From RGIG3701 sp031553595 (lineage in GTDB: Bacteria > Planctomycetota > Planctomycetia > Pirellulales > Thermoguttaceae): a stretch of DNA of 64,000 bases. This document shows positions 9,778 to 17,507 of the stretch, piece after piece (the stretch's first letter is position 1; the number at the start of each line of letters is the position of its first letter). Location: the NCBI GenBank assembly GCA_031553595.1, contig JAVBLI010000016.1, forward strand, positions 124,001-188,000, read 5' to 3'. The notes below the pieces were generated by a model. The model worked only from the letters and a program-made list of their open reading frames with translations, ran no database searches and was not told the origin of the DNA. A program made the position numbers and the translations under genes.

Positions 9778-9853
9778 ATCAGGCAATTTATAAGACCTTC
9801 CTTTAAAAATTTCCGTGTTTTTCATAATAATTCTGCGTTTTCCGCGTTTTTTT
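9721..9853. repeat. Inverted repeat overlapping the ankyrin gene 5' end
   Basis: The left arm (9721-9764) reads AAAAAAACGCGGAAAACACG then GAATTATTTC; the right arm (9807-9853) contains the complement in the same order, ending AATTCTGCGTTTTCCGCG then a T run. The words ACACGGA and ACGCGGAAAA recur at 13354-13412 and 51187-51213. One arm is coding for the ankyrin protein; the other lies in its leader. Confidence 0.75.
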
Positions 9854-9876
9854 CCTTTGGCCGAGTGGTTTCGCCA

Positions 9877-10680
9877 TCACAGCTTTCCGTCCTGTTTCAG
9901 CTTTCGCCCGACTTCCATCACGCGGTCGAGAATCGCGTCCGTCAGCTCATAATACGGCTGATTCGGCATGCCCTCCCAGATCACCGCGCCATACTGCGGC
10001 TCAATCAGCACCGCATGCGGGATGCCGTAAACACCCAGCGCGCCGGCGGTGCGACGTTTTGTGTCGATTCCCACGTGATATTTCATGTCTTTGCCCTGAT
10101 AATCGCCGGGGAGTGTGTCGATCGACTGGCGATCCGTCTCGTAAATGGAGATCACCACCAGATCGTCCGCGTACTTCTCGGCCCAGTGGTTCAGATCCGG
10201 AATTTCTCGTCGGCACACCGGGCACCAGGACGCCGAGAACTCGACCAGCACGTACTTCCCCTCCAGGCTCGGCGGGGCTTCATTATACCACTGCTCCACT
10301 TTAATGAACTCGCCGATGCGCGCCGCGGCGGGCATACGCTTTTCCGCGGCTTCACCGGCTTCCGCATTCTCCGCGTCCGTGAGAATTTTCCCATCCTCAT
10401 CCAGACGCGGCACATCCACGAAAAGCCAGGAGTCGGCCCAGAGATTTTTCTCCCGTTTCGGCGCCCCCACAAAAGACCCGGCCTTCTGCGGCTGTTTCTC
10501 GAACGGCGACATCTGCACCTTCACCGCCGCGCGGTTTCCGATCACCGTCGGCATGCTCTCCGTTCCCACCAGCGAGGAATCGCCGTCGCCTTCCTTCTTC
10601 GCCTCTTCCTCCGCCGCACACACCGGCACGGCAAGGAACGCGAGAAGGCAAAATAATGGTAAGTACAGGTAAAATTTCAT
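9877..10680 (-). CDS. TlpA/ResA-like secreted thioredoxin-fold protein
   Basis: A 267-residue protein exported by a Sec signal peptide (MKFYLYLPLFCLLAFLAVPVCAAEEE). The C-terminal half is a thioredoxin fold: YVLVEFSASWCPVCRREIPD carries the redox active site CPVC at about residues 153-156, followed by LVVISIYETD and the cis-Pro region YGIPHAVLIEP. TlpA-like proteins reduce disulfides outside the cytoplasmic membrane, for instance during cytochrome c maturation. The next gene upstream encodes a dihaem-motif protein, which could be a client, but that is inference. AAAGGA seven bases before the ATG fixes the start; longer in-frame versions would translate a family B palindrome. About 100 residues between signal and fold are not assigned. 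Confidence 0.85.
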   Translation of the reverse strand: MKFYLYLPLFCLLAFLAVPVCAAEEEAKKEGDGDSSLVGTESMPTVIGNRAAVKVQMSPFEKQPQKAGSFVGAPKREKNLWADSWLFVDVPRLDEDGKILTDAENAEAGEAAEKRMPAAARIGEFIKVEQWYNEAPPSLEGKYVLVEFSASWCPVCRREIPDLNHWAEKYADDLVVISIYETDRQSIDTLPGDYQGKDMKYHVGIDTKRRTAGALGVYGIPHAVLIEPQYGAVIWEGMPNQPYYELTDAILDRVMEVGRKLKQDGKL

Positions 10681-10734
10681 GATTATTCCTTTCGATTTTT
10701 TAAAAGGGTTACCGGTGATGACCGAAATTGCCCG

Positions 10735-10861
10735 AAAAACAGCAGCCGGGAGCGGAGCGTCAGCGCAGAGACCGGATAAAAATCGCCGAACTGGTTTCCA
10801 CTTCAATCCGGTCTCTGCGCTTCACTTCGTTCCGCTCCGCTCCCGGCTGCTGTTCTTGCGT
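10735..10861. repeat. Palindromic element, family B (copy 3)
   Basis: Left arm AACAGCAGCCGGGAGCGGAG with GCGCAGAGACCGGAT; right arm ATCCGGTCTCTGCGC then CGCTCCCGGCTGCTGTTCTT. The core TTTCCACTTCAAT matches TTCCCCACTTCAAT of copy 1. It lies between the minus-strand stop at 10901 and the thioredoxin start at 10680, in the same orientation as copies 1 and 2. Confidence 0.88.
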
Positions 10862-10900
10862 TGCAGTATTAACCGTTTAACAGCGTCTGACTTCCGATCA

Positions 10901-13231
10901 TTACTTCTCCAGCGGGATTTCCTTTTTGTCCACGGCCATTTCGAAGGTCTGAAACGGCCGAAAATCCGCCGCGCCGCGGAAGTGTAAATTCCGGCGGCCG
11001 TGGTAACTTCCGTAATACTGGCAGTTCGTGTCCACCCAGTTCGTCACTTTCAGCAGCTCTTCCGGTGTGAGACGCACATCCCGGTGCGACTCCCGCAGAC
11101 GCTCCACCCGTGCCTGCGCCGCCGGGTCCGCGAGCGTTACTTTTCCGCCCGCCAGCAGGGCTACGAGCACGGAGGTGTGGGAGCCGAGCGATTGCGCAGG
11201 GAGGTAATGCACGTTTCCGGTTTTCGGGTGATTCTCGCCGATGACGGTGCCCAGCAGTCCGCTGTCAGGCACATCCACCCGCCGGCGGCGTTCCGGCATG
11301 AGGTTCTCATAAGACACGTTAAAGTGCGCGGTCATTTCCCCGCTGAGGTTCAGCCCGCCTTCCACTTTTCTCTCCGGATGCACGTCCGTGGCCGGCGCGT
11401 GGCACGTCAGGCAGTGGCGATCCCAAACGGGCTGCACGTCCTGCGCGTAATCCAGCACCCGCCGCGCTTCCGTCTCCCCACGCTGAGGCCCGGGCAGTTC
11501 CGGCGGCGTTTTCAGGGCCGCGGGCGTCTGCCGCCGGCCGCTGTCCACGGACTGCACACTCTGCGGCGTCTCGTGGCACCCCACACAGGAGCGCACCTCA
11601 CCGGGCATATAATTCACATACGTACGCTCGGTCTGCAGCGCCATGAAATTTTCGTCCAGCGCCTGAAAAAAGATATTCGCCTCGGCAGGGACGAGGAAAC
11701 TCGCGGAACCGTCTTCCGCCACTCTCGCCACACCGTGCTGCACTTTCAGCCCCAGCGCCGCGTCTTTCGAAACGGCCGCGTGCTGCTGATCATACTCGTC
11801 CAGGAAGTCGGGCCTGCGCGCGCCCCACGGACGCGGTACCTGCTCCAGCACCCGCAGCCACTTCACACTCCCGCGCGGCACATCTTCCATTCCGTGATAC
11901 ACATCCATCACCACGCAGTGCGCCAGCTTCTTTTCCGCCAGCGTTTCATCCTTCACCCCGCGCAGCACCGGCGGCGCTTCCCGCTTCCGCACCGGCACCG
12001 GGCAGAAACACGAAATCCGCGGGTCACGGTAAATTTCCTCCACCGCCCCGTCCTCATCCAGCAGGTACAGCGCGAAACCCTCCGGCGCCTGATGCCCCGG
12101 GCCTTCCGGTTTATGGGACACCAGAAAGTGCGTCATGGAAAGCGGGTACGACTCCCGGAACAGCCGCCCGTGGCCTTCCCAGTCCATGTACCACTTCCCC
12201 TCCTCGCCCTCAAACGCCCAGCCAGGCTCCAGCTGCACATCCACATACGGCGTCATGTACGTCATGGGCTCACGCGTGCGAATGTTCTGGTTCATGTCCA
12301 GCCGGATAATCGTGCCCGAGGAAGACTGCGGACAGTGCGGCGTCCCGGTGAAAACATACTGATTCGCCGCGCCCGGAATTTCCCGGCCGTAAATAAACGT
12401 CGGCGGCAGCGCCACGTCATTTCCGTAAATCTCCACCGCTCCCGTCCCGTCCGGGCGCACAGCCCAGAGGCACTTCACACTCACCGCGCCCTTATCCACA
12501 TACTCCCACCGCGTGTACATGATGCGTCCGTCCGAAAGCACCGCCGGCGAGGATTCACTCAGGGCGCTGTTCGTCAGCTTCCGCAGATTCCCGCCGTCCG
12601 CGTCACAGCGGTAAAGCACGGTGGTCGTGAAAATGTCCGGCCCGTCACACAGCGTCCCGTACTGACACCGCGTGGAGATGAAGCAAAAACCGCCGTCCGG
12701 AAGATAACACGGGCTCATGTCATCCGTGCCGTGATGGTAACCGTTCTGATACGCCGCCACCAGGGCCGCCTCATTCCCCGGGGCCGCCAGCACCTGCCGC
12801 GTTTCGCCCGTGCGAAGATCCGTCTCATAAATGCGGTATCCCTCATCCGCCGACTTCTTCCACGCGAACACGATTTTTGTGCCGTCAAAATTCACGTCCA
12901 GGCGTTCAAAAACGCCGCCGGTAAGTTCCGGACACAACTCCCGCACCTCGCCGGATTTCACATCCAGCACACACACGCCCCCGCCAGGCATGAATCGGCT
13001 GTTAATAAAGTCCGTGTAATAATGATTCGAGTCGTACGTGTACCGTTTGATGAACGCGATTTGCGTCACGCCATATTCCAGCAGCCGCTGACGCACAGAC
13101 TCCGGCATCTGAAACGGCGGCTGCGCGTTGCTTTCCGGCACCGCCGCGTCCTGGGCCGTCAACACCCCAGGCATCCAAAACAGAAAAATCATCAAAAAAA
13201 TCCAGCACGGATAAAGGTGGGAATCCCGCAT
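10901..13231 (-). CDS. HzsA-related secreted dihaem protein with beta-propeller
   Basis: About 776 residues. A Sec signal (WIFLMIFLFWMPGVLTAQDA) is followed by a TolB/WD40-like beta-propeller region (repeats such as MSPCYLPDGGFCFISTR and SPAVLSDGRIMYTRWEY) and a C-terminal part with two c-type haem-binding motifs, CVGCH (about residue 549) and CLTCH (about residue 605). This architecture is that of the HzsA-related family, homologous to the alpha subunit of anammox hydrazine synthase but widespread in planctomycetes that do not do anammox; no beta/gamma subunits are seen here. The role is probably periplasmic electron transfer or binding, not shown. AGGAG precedes the ATG at 13231. The downstream TlpA-like gene may help in haem attachment. 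Confidence 0.78.
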   Translation of the reverse strand: MRDSHLYPCWIFLMIFLFWMPGVLTAQDAAVPESNAQPPFQMPESVRQRLLEYGVTQIAFIKRYTYDSNHYYTDFINSRFMPGGGVCVLDVKSGEVRELCPELTGGVFERLDVNFDGTKIVFAWKKSADEGYRIYETDLRTGETRQVLAAPGNEAALVAAYQNGYHHGTDDMSPCYLPDGGFCFISTRCQYGTLCDGPDIFTTTVLYRCDADGGNLRKLTNSALSESSPAVLSDGRIMYTRWEYVDKGAVSVKCLWAVRPDGTGAVEIYGNDVALPPTFIYGREIPGAANQYVFTGTPHCPQSSSGTIIRLDMNQNIRTREPMTYMTPYVDVQLEPGWAFEGEEGKWYMDWEGHGRLFRESYPLSMTHFLVSHKPEGPGHQAPEGFALYLLDEDGAVEEIYRDPRISCFCPVPVRKREAPPVLRGVKDETLAEKKLAHCVVMDVYHGMEDVPRGSVKWLRVLEQVPRPWGARRPDFLDEYDQQHAAVSKDAALGLKVQHGVARVAEDGSASFLVPAEANIFFQALDENFMALQTERTYVNYMPGEVRSCVGCHETPQSVQSVDSGRRQTPAALKTPPELPGPQRGETEARRVLDYAQDVQPVWDRHCLTCHAPATDVHPERKVEGGLNLSGEMTAHFNVSYENLMPERRRRVDVPDSGLLGTVIGENHPKTGNVHYLPAQSLGSHTSVLVALLAGGKVTLADPAAQARVERLRESHRDVRLTPEELLKVTNWVDTNCQYYGSYHGRRNLHFRGAADFRPFQTFEMAVDKKEIPLEK

Positions 13232-13353
13232 TTTGCATTCTCCTGAAAAACAGAGCAAAAAATTAGAGACGTTCCCTCATTCTAGCACGTTTCCCGCCCG
13301 GCGTCTAGATTTTGGAGTGGCGGAACGCCTTTTTTATTTTTAAAAGAAACACG

Positions 13354-13492
13354 AAAAACGCGGAAGAATGACAGAAAACGCGGAATTTTTTAAATATTTG
13401 TGGAAATGGCGGGATGCGACACGAATTCACCCATTCCGCAAGACCAAATATTAAAAAACTTTCCGCGTTTTCTGTCATTCTTCCGCGTTTTT
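13354..13492. repeat. Long inverted repeat with ACGCGGA words
   Basis: An arm of about 32 bases, starting AAAAACGCGGAAGAATGACA at 13354, is perfectly repeated in inverse at 13461-13492 (ending TCTTCCGCGTTTTT). Outer and inner bases also pair in part. It lies between the symporter stop (13511, minus) and the HzsA-related start (13231, minus) and could form a large hairpin at the symporter 3' end. The words are shared with 9721-9853. Confidence 0.85.
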
Positions 13493-13510
13493 AAAAACAG
13501 AAATATCTCT

Positions 13511-15094
13511 CTAATCCTGCCGGAATGCCCGCTCAATCACCGCGTCATCCGGGCACGCGGTCATCAGGGAGACCACCGGGATCACGAAAAACGGCACGAT
13601 CATCGCCGCCGACGCCGCGATGGGCGAGCTGCCCGGCCCGAGCACGAAAAACAGCACGACATTCGTCGTCACCCCCGCGATCATCCCCGCCCACGTCCCG
13701 ACTCTCGTAATACCTTTCCAGTACAGTGCCAGCAGGTACGGCGCCATGAACGCTCCCGTCACAGCACCCCACGAAAGCGACATCAGCGTCACGATCACGT
13801 CAAACTTCGAAAGCGCGATGAAGAACGAAATCAGGATGAACAGCCCGCTCAAAAACCGGATCAGCATCAGCGAGTCATCCGTTTTTTCATCCGCCCGGCG
13901 AACGCCTTTATACAGGTCGATCGCGATGGAACTCGACGAAACCAGCACCAGCGACGACAGCGTGGACATGGAAGCCGAGAGCACCAGCAGCACGATCACC
14001 GCCATGAGCACTTCCGGCAGGCCGTTATACAGAATGTCCGGCACCATTTTATCATAATCCGGCACGGCTTTTTCGCCTTTCATCACCGCCGGGGCGGGCA
14101 CCTGCTTAATGCCGCTCTCGCCGCCCTGCCACGCTTCTCGCTTCTCGGCCGAAATCGCTTTCGCCAGGTCCGGCGCGGTGTTCGCCTGCATATCCCGCTG
14201 CGCCGTCTCGGCTGTCGGTGGCGTATAAAACACATGCGTCATTCCGCCGACGAAATACGCTGAGAACACGATGATAAATGAGAAGCCGGTGGTGATCAGT
14301 GCCGCGCGGAAAATCTGTTTCGGGTCTTTAATCGCGTAAAATTTCTGCACCATCTGCGGCATGCCCCACACCCCGAAAGACGTCATGAAGACCGTGGCCG
14401 CCAAGAGCAGCCAGTTCACGCCGGCGGGCATGTGGGCCGCGTAATTCGTCTGCATCAGGTGCACGGTTTCCGTCAGGCCGCCGCTTTTCCCGCACAGCAG
14501 CGTGATCATCAGAATCGTGCCGATGATCATCACGATGCCCTGAATGAAATCGTTTAGCGCCACCGCCAGGTACCCGCCGAGGATCAGGTACGCCGCCGTG
14601 ACAACGCACATCACCAGAATCGCAACCTCATACGGAATCCCGAACGAAACCTCAAACAAATACCCCAGCCCCTGAAACACCGACCCGCTGTACGGCAACA
14701 GAAACAGGAAGATCACCATGGCGGAGAAAATTTTCAGGCCCGGCGACTGGAGCCGCGCTTCGAAAAATTCGGGCATGGTCATCACGTCCAGATTCTGCGA
14801 CATCCGCCGCGTGCGATACCCCAGCACGTACCACGCCAGCAGCGTCCCGCACAGCGTGTTCCCCAGCGAAATCCAGAGCACGTTGATGCCGAACCCCCAC
14901 CCGAGTTTCCCGGCAAATCCGATGAACATCACCGCCGAGAAGTAACTCGTGCCGTACGCGAATGCCGACATCCACGGCCCCAGTGTCCGCCCGCCGAGGA
15001 AATAATCGCCCAGCGTTTTCGTCCGACGCATGCCCCACACCCCGATGCCCAGCATCACGGCGACGAATAAAATGGTGAGAATCCAGGTAATCAT
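13511..15094 (-). CDS. Sodium:solute symporter (SSS family)
   Basis: A 527-residue membrane protein of the sodium:solute symporter family. It shows the family start (GVWGMRRTKTLGDYFLGGRT), about 13 hydrophobic segments, GFGINVLWISLGNTL, and the core segment AYLILGGYLAVALNDFIQGI matching the SSS signature region, plus LSASMSTLSSLVLVSSSSIA which holds the serines that help bind sodium. It imports a small solute with sodium; the solute is not identifiable. A loop of about 60 residues rich in Lys/Glu/Ala (APDLAKAISAEKREAWQGG) lies between membrane segments. The ATG at 15094 gives a correct first membrane helix (MITWILTILFVAVMLGIGVW); no Shine-Dalgarno is evident. Confidence 0.9.
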   Translation of the reverse strand: MITWILTILFVAVMLGIGVWGMRRTKTLGDYFLGGRTLGPWMSAFAYGTSYFSAVMFIGFAGKLGWGFGINVLWISLGNTLCGTLLAWYVLGYRTRRMSQNLDVMTMPEFFEARLQSPGLKIFSAMVIFLFLLPYSGSVFQGLGYLFEVSFGIPYEVAILVMCVVTAAYLILGGYLAVALNDFIQGIVMIIGTILMITLLCGKSGGLTETVHLMQTNYAAHMPAGVNWLLLAATVFMTSFGVWGMPQMVQKFYAIKDPKQIFRAALITTGFSFIIVFSAYFVGGMTHVFYTPPTAETAQRDMQANTAPDLAKAISAEKREAWQGGESGIKQVPAPAVMKGEKAVPDYDKMVPDILYNGLPEVLMAVIVLLVLSASMSTLSSLVLVSSSSIAIDLYKGVRRADEKTDDSLMLIRFLSGLFILISFFIALSKFDVIVTLMSLSWGAVTGAFMAPYLLALYWKGITRVGTWAGMIAGVTTNVVLFFVLGPGSSPIAASAAMIVPFFVIPVVSLMTACPDDAVIERAFRQD

Positions 15095-15129
15095 GAGGGA
15101 AAATTTCTGTTTTAAATGATGTTCTTAAA

Positions 15130-15317
15130 CGCCCCGGAGGGGCAGCATATAACAGCCTAGGGGAAGGCGCAGCCGCACCCCTGGGATTACAAGACGCCCC
15201 CCATCTCCTGCGCCCTGAAAGGGCGACACTTGGAATTGCGGGGGGAGGTCATTTTTGAGTGGCGGTGTCTTTCCCAGGGCGATGCCCTGGGCTATTATGT
15301 CATGCCCCTCCGGGGCG
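15130..15317. repeat. GC-rich composite palindrome with 15-base inverted ends
   Basis: The ends CGCCCCGGAGGGGCA (15130-15144) and TGCCCCTCCGGGGCG (15303-15317) are perfect inverted repeats, and each is itself a palindrome. Inner parts also pair: ATAACAGCCTAGGGG at the left against CCCTGGGCTATTATGT at the right, and CGCCCTGAAAGGGCG in the middle forms its own hairpin. It lies between the PaaK-like stop (15336, minus) and the symporter start (15094). Such units are, to my recollection, dispersed in many planctomycete and verrucomicrobial genomes. Confidence 0.85.
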
Positions 15318-15335
15318 GTAATCAGCTTGCAGCTT

Positions 15336-16658
15336 CTACACCTTCCGCAAATCGCGCTTATCTTCCACACGCCTCGCTTTTCCGGTGAAACGCTCCATAC
15401 TCTGCGGCTCGCGCAACACCAGCGTTACACGCAGGCCCGTGATGACGTGAATTTCATGCAGCAGCCGGCTGCGGAGATCTTCCATGACTTTCATTTTATC
15501 CGAAAAATACTCCGGGTGAATTTCCACGTGCACCGTCATTTCGTCCTGCGATTTCGGACGCGTGACCTCAATCAAAAAGTGCGGCGTCACGCCCTCCACT
15601 TTCAGAATGGCCTCCTCGACCTGCGACGGAAAGACGTTCACGCCGCGGATGATCAGCATGTCATCCGACCGGCCCATGACCCGCCCCATCTTCCGCGTGG
15701 TGCGCCCGCACGGACACGGTGAGTCGTCCATCACGGCAATATCCCGCGTCCGGTAACGCAGCAGCGACATGGCCTCTTTATTCAGATTCGTAATCACCAG
15801 CTCGCCCGGCTCGCCCGGCCCCACCGGTTCCAGTGTTTCCGGATGCAGGCACTCCACCAGAAACTGGTCCTCCTGAATGTGCATCCCGTTCTGAAGCCGG
15901 CACTCGCCGCTGACCCCCGGCCCGATGATTTCACTCAGGCCATAATTATTAAACGCCTTCATTCCGAGCTGCGCCTCCACCTTCACACGCATCTCGTCCG
16001 TCCACGCTTCCGCGCCGAAATGCGCGTATCGCAGCGGCAACTCGCCCGGCTTAATTCCCATTTCCTGCACCGTCTCCGCGATATTCAGCGCATAACTCGG
16101 CGTGGCGATCAGCCCCTCCGCCTTCAAATCCTGCAGGAGCATGATCTGGCGGGGCGTGTTCCCGGAAGCCGCGGGGAGAATGGAGGCGCCGATGCGCTCG
16201 ATTCCGTAATGCAGCCCGAACCCGCCGGTGAAAAGCCCGTACCCGAACGACACCTGCACCAGATGCTCCGCGCGGCACATGCCCGCATACAAAAACCTCG
16301 CGCACATCTCCGCCCACATCTCCAGGTCCTTGCGCGTGTACCCCACGAAAGTCGGCTTCCCGCCCGTCCCGCTGGAGCCGTGGATCCGCGCCAACTGCTC
16401 CCGCGGCACAGTCAGATAACTCATGGGGTAATTTTCGCGGAGCATGTCTTTCGTGGTGAAGGGCAAAAGCCGCACATCTTCCAGCGATTTAATATCCGTC
16501 GGCGTTATCTTTTTCTGCTGGAAATATTCCTGGTAAAACGGAATGTGCATCACCCGCGCGACCGTCTCCCGCAGCCGCGCCAGTTGCAGCGCCTGCAATT
16601 CATCCCGCGGCATACACTCCGCCGCGCTCCACATTTCGTCGTTAAAAGGCGTGTTCAT
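15336..16658 (-). CDS. paaK: Phenylacetate-CoA ligase-like adenylate-forming enzyme
   Basis: A 440-residue cytoplasmic acyl-CoA ligase. The ATP-binding motif is HGSSGTGGKPTFVGYT, followed by FNNYGLSEIIGPG, RYRTRDIAVM and a C-terminal domain with MIIRGVNVFPSQVE. Length and motifs match PaaK, which forms phenylacetyl-CoA from phenylacetate, ATP and CoA. No other phenylacetate-catabolic gene is present; an ACT-domain gene lies directly upstream, a pairing seen in anaerobes where PaaK-like enzymes may activate aryl acids such as indoleacetate. The cysteine pair CPCG (about 315) is typical. The leader before the ATG is a short-word repeat with no Shine-Dalgarno. Confidence 0.88.
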   Translation of the reverse strand: MNTPFNDEMWSAAECMPRDELQALQLARLRETVARVMHIPFYQEYFQQKKITPTDIKSLEDVRLLPFTTKDMLRENYPMSYLTVPREQLARIHGSSGTGGKPTFVGYTRKDLEMWAEMCARFLYAGMCRAEHLVQVSFGYGLFTGGFGLHYGIERIGASILPAASGNTPRQIMLLQDLKAEGLIATPSYALNIAETVQEMGIKPGELPLRYAHFGAEAWTDEMRVKVEAQLGMKAFNNYGLSEIIGPGVSGECRLQNGMHIQEDQFLVECLHPETLEPVGPGEPGELVITNLNKEAMSLLRYRTRDIAVMDDSPCPCGRTTRKMGRVMGRSDDMLIIRGVNVFPSQVEEAILKVEGVTPHFLIEVTRPKSQDEMTVHVEIHPEYFSDKMKVMEDLRSRLLHEIHVITGLRVTLVLREPQSMERFTGKARRVEDKRDLRKV

Positions 16659-16685
16659 ATAATGCTAAATGCTAAATGCTAAATT
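16658..16685. repeat. Tandem short-word repeat (AATGCTA)
   Basis: Three tandem copies of a heptamer AATGCTA, then AATT, begin at the start codon of the PaaK-like gene and fill half of the 46-base gap after the ACT gene. It resembles one arm of the word-armed palindromes elsewhere in the window. Confidence 0.6.
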
Positions 16686-16704
16686 AAGAGACGTGAAAAA
16701 GGCG

Positions 16705-17139
16705 TCAGTGCAGATTATACAGCTCCACGCTGCCCAGCACGTTTACACCGTTTTCCTGGAGTACTTTCACCGCCGCGTCCGGCTCATCAAAACGGAAAAC
16801 AAGAATCGCGCGGTCTTTCTCGCGGTACGTAAAGGCGTACATATACTCCACGTTCATATCCGCTTTTTCCAGAATGCCGAGAATCCGGGCCAGTCCGCCG
16901 GGGCGGTCTTCGATCTGAGTGGCCACGACTTCCGTGGTGGAAACCACACAGCCTGCCTCACGCAGCACGGTTTTCGCTTTCTGCCAGTCCGGAACAATCA
17001 GCCGCAGGATGCCGAATTGGTGCGTGTCCGCCAGGGAAAGCGTGAGGATGTTAATCCCTTCATCTGCCAACTTGCGGCAAATGGCGCTCATGTGGCCGGG
17101 TTTATTCTCCAGAAAAACGGACAGTTGCATGATTTTCAT
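16705..17139 (-). CDS. Tandem ACT-domain protein
   Basis: A 144-residue protein made of two ACT domains: residues about 1-65 (MKIMQLSVFLENKPGHMSAI, with the ligand-site glycine) and about 70-140 (VVATQIEDRPGGLARILGIL). ACT domains bind amino acids or related ligands and regulate attached or partner enzymes. It is encoded just before the PaaK-like ligase in the same direction, so it probably senses an aryl or amino acid and regulates, or is co-expressed with, the ligase; that role is inference. The start at 17139 is supported by AGGGG nearby; an in-frame ATG at 17145 is almost equally good. Longer versions would read through the promoter region. Confidence 0.8.
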   Translation of the reverse strand: MKIMQLSVFLENKPGHMSAICRKLADEGINILTLSLADTHQFGILRLIVPDWQKAKTVLREAGCVVSTTEVVATQIEDRPGGLARILGILEKADMNVEYMYAFTYREKDRAILVFRFDEPDAAVKVLQENGVNVLGSVELYNLH

Positions 17140-17507
17140 AAACATCCCCTTTTTTTCGCTTCCGCAAATTGACACGGCGAATTGACGCACACCAAAAGTC
17201 ACTGAATATACCATAATAATATAAAAAACGCCTTGCCGCAAGGAGTGACGCGGGGGATTTTCCGGCGCCTCGCCCCAAAAAACGCGAATCGGCGGAATTT
17301 GTTTTTTGAAGGATATCCCGGGTGATTTTCCTCTCGCATCGCCTATGCCGCGTTAAACATGCTGTAAACCCCGCGACTTATCGCCAGTCAAAAAAAGCCC
17401 GGAAAAACGTATAAAAAAACTTGACCATCCGCAAAACTCGACATATACTTCATTTAGCGGGAAACACGGTTCTTTTCGGTATTTCTTCTTTCACACAAAA
17501 CAAAAAT
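17140..17507. other. Divergent intergenic region
   Basis: About 370 bases between the divergent ACT-domain gene and the gene at 17508. It contains a strong plus-strand promoter match, TTGACC (17421-17426) and TATACT (17444-17449), 17 bases apart, placing transcription start near 17456. The rest shows no gene. Confidence 0.6.
17421..17449 (+). promoter_or_regulatory. Putative sigma70 promoter
   Basis: TTGACC, 17-base spacer, TATACT, about 60 bases upstream of the ATG at 17508. The best consensus match in the window; it also argues against translation starting at the TTG at 17421. Confidence 0.6.

Noticed and set aside
10901..13231. Evidence for anammox metabolism
   Set aside because: HzsA-related proteins are common in other planctomycetes; hzsB, hzsC and hdh are not present in the window.
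10999..13246. A plus-strand frame of about 750 codons antisense to the HzsA-related gene
   Set aside because: The product is very rich in Arg and His with no motif; the minus strand has signal peptide, Shine-Dalgarno and CxxCH motifs.
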